From Betaproteobacteria bacterium (GTDB taxonomy: Bacteria > Pseudomonadota > Gammaproteobacteria > Burkholderiales > SG8-41): DNA of 13,863 bases. The stretch lies in contig JANXSE010000331.1 of NCBI GenBank assembly GCA_025356695.1, forward strand, positions 1-13,863, read 5' to 3'. The notes beneath the pieces were generated by a model. The model saw nothing but the letters and a program-made list of their open reading frames with translations. It was not told the DNA's origin and made no database searches. The position numbers were made by a program, and so were the translations under genes. Shown here piece after piece: positions 12,654-13,863 of the stretch; within the stretch, counting starts at the first letter, position 1, and each line of letters starts with the position of its first letter.

Positions 12654-13628
12654 TCAATCCAGGCTGACGTTGGCCTGTTTGACGATCTTTCCCCATTTGC
12701 CGATTTCGCTTTTGATCAGCGCGCCGAATTGATCCGCGCTGCCGGCGACGGCAGGCGAACCCATCTCCGCCAGACGCTGCTTGATGTCTGGCAAATTCAG
12801 GATCCGCGTCATTTCGACGTTCAGTTTCGTCACGATGTCTTTCGGTGTCGCCGCGGGCGCCACCACCCCGTACCACGCGATCGACTCGAAGCCGGCGACG
12901 CCGCCCTCGACCACCGTCGGAATCTCCGGCACTACCGGCGAGCGGCTGGCGCTGGTGACGGCCAAGGCGCGCAGCTTGCCGGATTTCACGTGCGGCAAAA
13001 TCGGAATCATGCTCTCGAACGAAAGTGGAATCTGGCCGCCGACCAGATCGACGATCGCCGGGCCGCTGCCCTTGTAAGGGATATGCGTCATTTCGACATG
13101 CGCCATGAATTTGAACATTTCCGCGGTCAGGTGCTGCGGTGAACCGGGGCCCGCAGTCGCATAGTTGAACTGTCCGGGGCGCGATTTCAGCAGCACAGTG
13201 AATTCGCGCAGATTTTTTGCCGGCACCGAAGGGTGCACCACCAGCACCAGCGGCACCGAGGCCGACAGCACGACCGGCGCCAGGTCCTTGAGCGGGTCAT
13301 AGGGCAGCTTGCTGAAGAGGCTGACATTGATCGCCAGCGGGCCGCTGCCGCCCATCAGTATCGTGTAGCCGTCGGCGGCCGATTTGGCGACGAAATCCGT
13401 GCCGACGTTGCCGCCGGCGCCGGGCCGCGCCTCGATCACCACCGGCTGCCCCCAGGACTCGTGGAGTTTGGCGCCGATCAGGCGTGCCAGAATATCGGTG
13501 GTACCGCCCGGCGGATAAGGAGTGTAAAAGCGGATCGGCTTGGACGGATAGCCCTGCGCCCCGCAGGACAGCACAAAGAAAAAGCTCAGGATTGCGGCGA
13601 TTGCCGCCGTAAACCGCGGTATGCGCAT
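12654..13628 (-). CDS. TctC/Bug-family periplasmic solute-binding protein 3
   Basis: 324 residues from the ATG at 13628, with GGGAGG 7 bases upstream; a longer frame to 13673 adds residues without a ribosome site. A signal peptide spans residues 1-26 (MRIPRFTAAIAAILSFFF then VLSCGAQG), cleaved before YPSKPIR. C22 in VLSC is close to, but not a good match for, a lipobox. Family marks: YTPYPPGGTTDILAR, VVIEARPGAGGNVGTD, ADGYTILMGG, THIPYKGSGPAIVDLVGGQ, PTVVEGGVAGFESIAWYG. It is more distant from the two tandem Bug proteins than they are from each other, for example PTVVEGG in place of PTIAESG. It stands alone, with no transporter or enzyme partner in the window, and its stop abuts that of the PA2778-like gene. 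Ligand unknown. Confidence 0.92.
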   Translation of the reverse strand: MRIPRFTAAIAAILSFFFVLSCGAQGYPSKPIRFYTPYPPGGTTDILARLIGAKLHESWGQPVVIEARPGAGGNVGTDFVAKSAADGYTILMGGSGPLAINVSLFSKLPYDPLKDLAPVVLSASVPLVLVVHPSVPAKNLREFTVLLKSRPGQFNYATAGPGSPQHLTAEMFKFMAHVEMTHIPYKGSGPAIVDLVGGQIPLSFESMIPILPHVKSGKLRALAVTSASRSPVVPEIPTVVEGGVAGFESIAWYGVVAPAATPKDIVTKLNVEMTRILNLPDIKQRLAEMGSPAVAGSADQFGALIKSEIGKWGKIVKQANVSLD

Positions 13629-13759
13629 GGAATGACCTCCCGCCGGATGAAAAATAGACACGTTTAGAAGCAAATCTTAGCACCCGGACGCGCTTCAAAG
13701 CAGTGCATACAGGCCCCGCATCGCACCAAAGGTTATCATTGGTTTTAGCGGAAAATCAT

Positions 13760-13768
13760 TGTTATAAT
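13760..13768 (+). promoter_or_regulatory. Extended -10 promoter for the gene at the right edge
   Basis: TG-T-TATAAT is a perfect extended -10. A weak TTGGTT (13739-13744) lies 18 bases upstream. It predicts a start near 13775 and a leader of about 28 bases before ATG 13803. Confidence 0.6.
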
Positions 13769-13802
13769 GACAAAAATCGAACCAGCCGGTACAGTCAACC
13801 AC

Positions 13803-13863
13803 ATGTCCATGTTCATTGCACGCCTGCGTAGTCCCCTGCTGTCCGGCCTTGCCCTGCTGATGT
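13803..13863 (+). CDS. Start of an exported protein (partial, continues beyond right edge)
   Basis: Twenty codons are open to the window end: MSMFIARLRS followed by PLLSGLALLM. The pattern of two arginines then a hydrophobic run looks like the beginning of a signal peptide or first membrane segment. A perfect extended -10 element lies 35 bases upstream. No strong ribosome site is visible, and an ATG two codons later (13809) is an equal candidate. Too little is present to name the family. Confidence 0.5.
   Translation, partial: MSMFIARLRSPLLSGLALLM

Noticed and set aside
1..13863. CRISPR arrays, tRNA or rRNA genes, insertion sequences, attachment sites
   Set aside because: No regularly spaced repeats, RNA gene signatures, transposase or integrase coding or flanking duplications were seen; the only dispersed repeat noticed is the single copy at 3537-3570.

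Overview
The window looks like a GC-rich proteobacterial chromosome, most likely a betaproteobacterium of the Burkholderiales. The clue is three orphan TctC/Bug-type periplasmic binding proteins, none with TctA/TctB membrane partners beside it, a pattern typical of that order. No rRNA, tRNA, transposase, phage gene or CRISPR array was seen. Genes are densely packed and no gene-free stretch exceeds about 230 bases.

Layout. (1) Positions 1-2441, minus strand: a catabolic operon read as HpcH/HpaI-type aldolase, then a BKACE (DUF849) beta-keto acid cleavage enzyme homologue, then a LeuC/aconitase-type dehydratase large subunit that runs off the left edge. (2) Positions 2442-2590: a divergent control region with two inverted repeats. 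(3) Positions 2591-7601, plus strand: a TRAP (DctP) binding protein with no signal peptide, a Gfo/Idh/MocA oxidoreductase whose N-terminus is encoded by a dispersed repeat, a PdxA2-like dehydrogenase, and two Bug binding proteins overlapping by one base. (4) Positions 7611-10909, minus strand: gabD-like aldehyde dehydrogenase, a strong terminator, a fluoro/haloacetate dehalogenase-like hydrolase and a two-domain sulfurtransferase. (5) Positions 11076-12653, plus strand: a PA2779-family small membrane protein and a PA2778-family C39-like lipoprotein peptidase with TPRs. (6) Positions 12654-13628, minus strand: a third Bug protein. (7) From 13803: the first 20 codons of another plus-strand gene, probably exported.

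How the genes may work together. Region 3 looks like uptake and oxidation of a hydroxylated or sugar-derived carboxylate: Bug proteins capture it outside, the oxidoreductase and PdxA2-like enzyme act inside. The divergent operon could continue breakdown by aldol cleavage, keto-acid cleavage and dehydration. The actual substrate cannot be read from the sequence. The dehalogenase and aldehyde dehydrogenase are neighbouring accessory catabolic genes without a visible link to region 3.

Most unusual points: a textbook Rho-independent terminator written into the signal-peptide codons of the PA2778-like lipoprotein; a double-glycine-leader-like motif in its PA2779 neighbour; the leaderless TRAP binding protein; the repeat-derived N-terminus of the oxidoreductase; and a BKACE homologue that appears to lack canonical zinc and catalytic residues.
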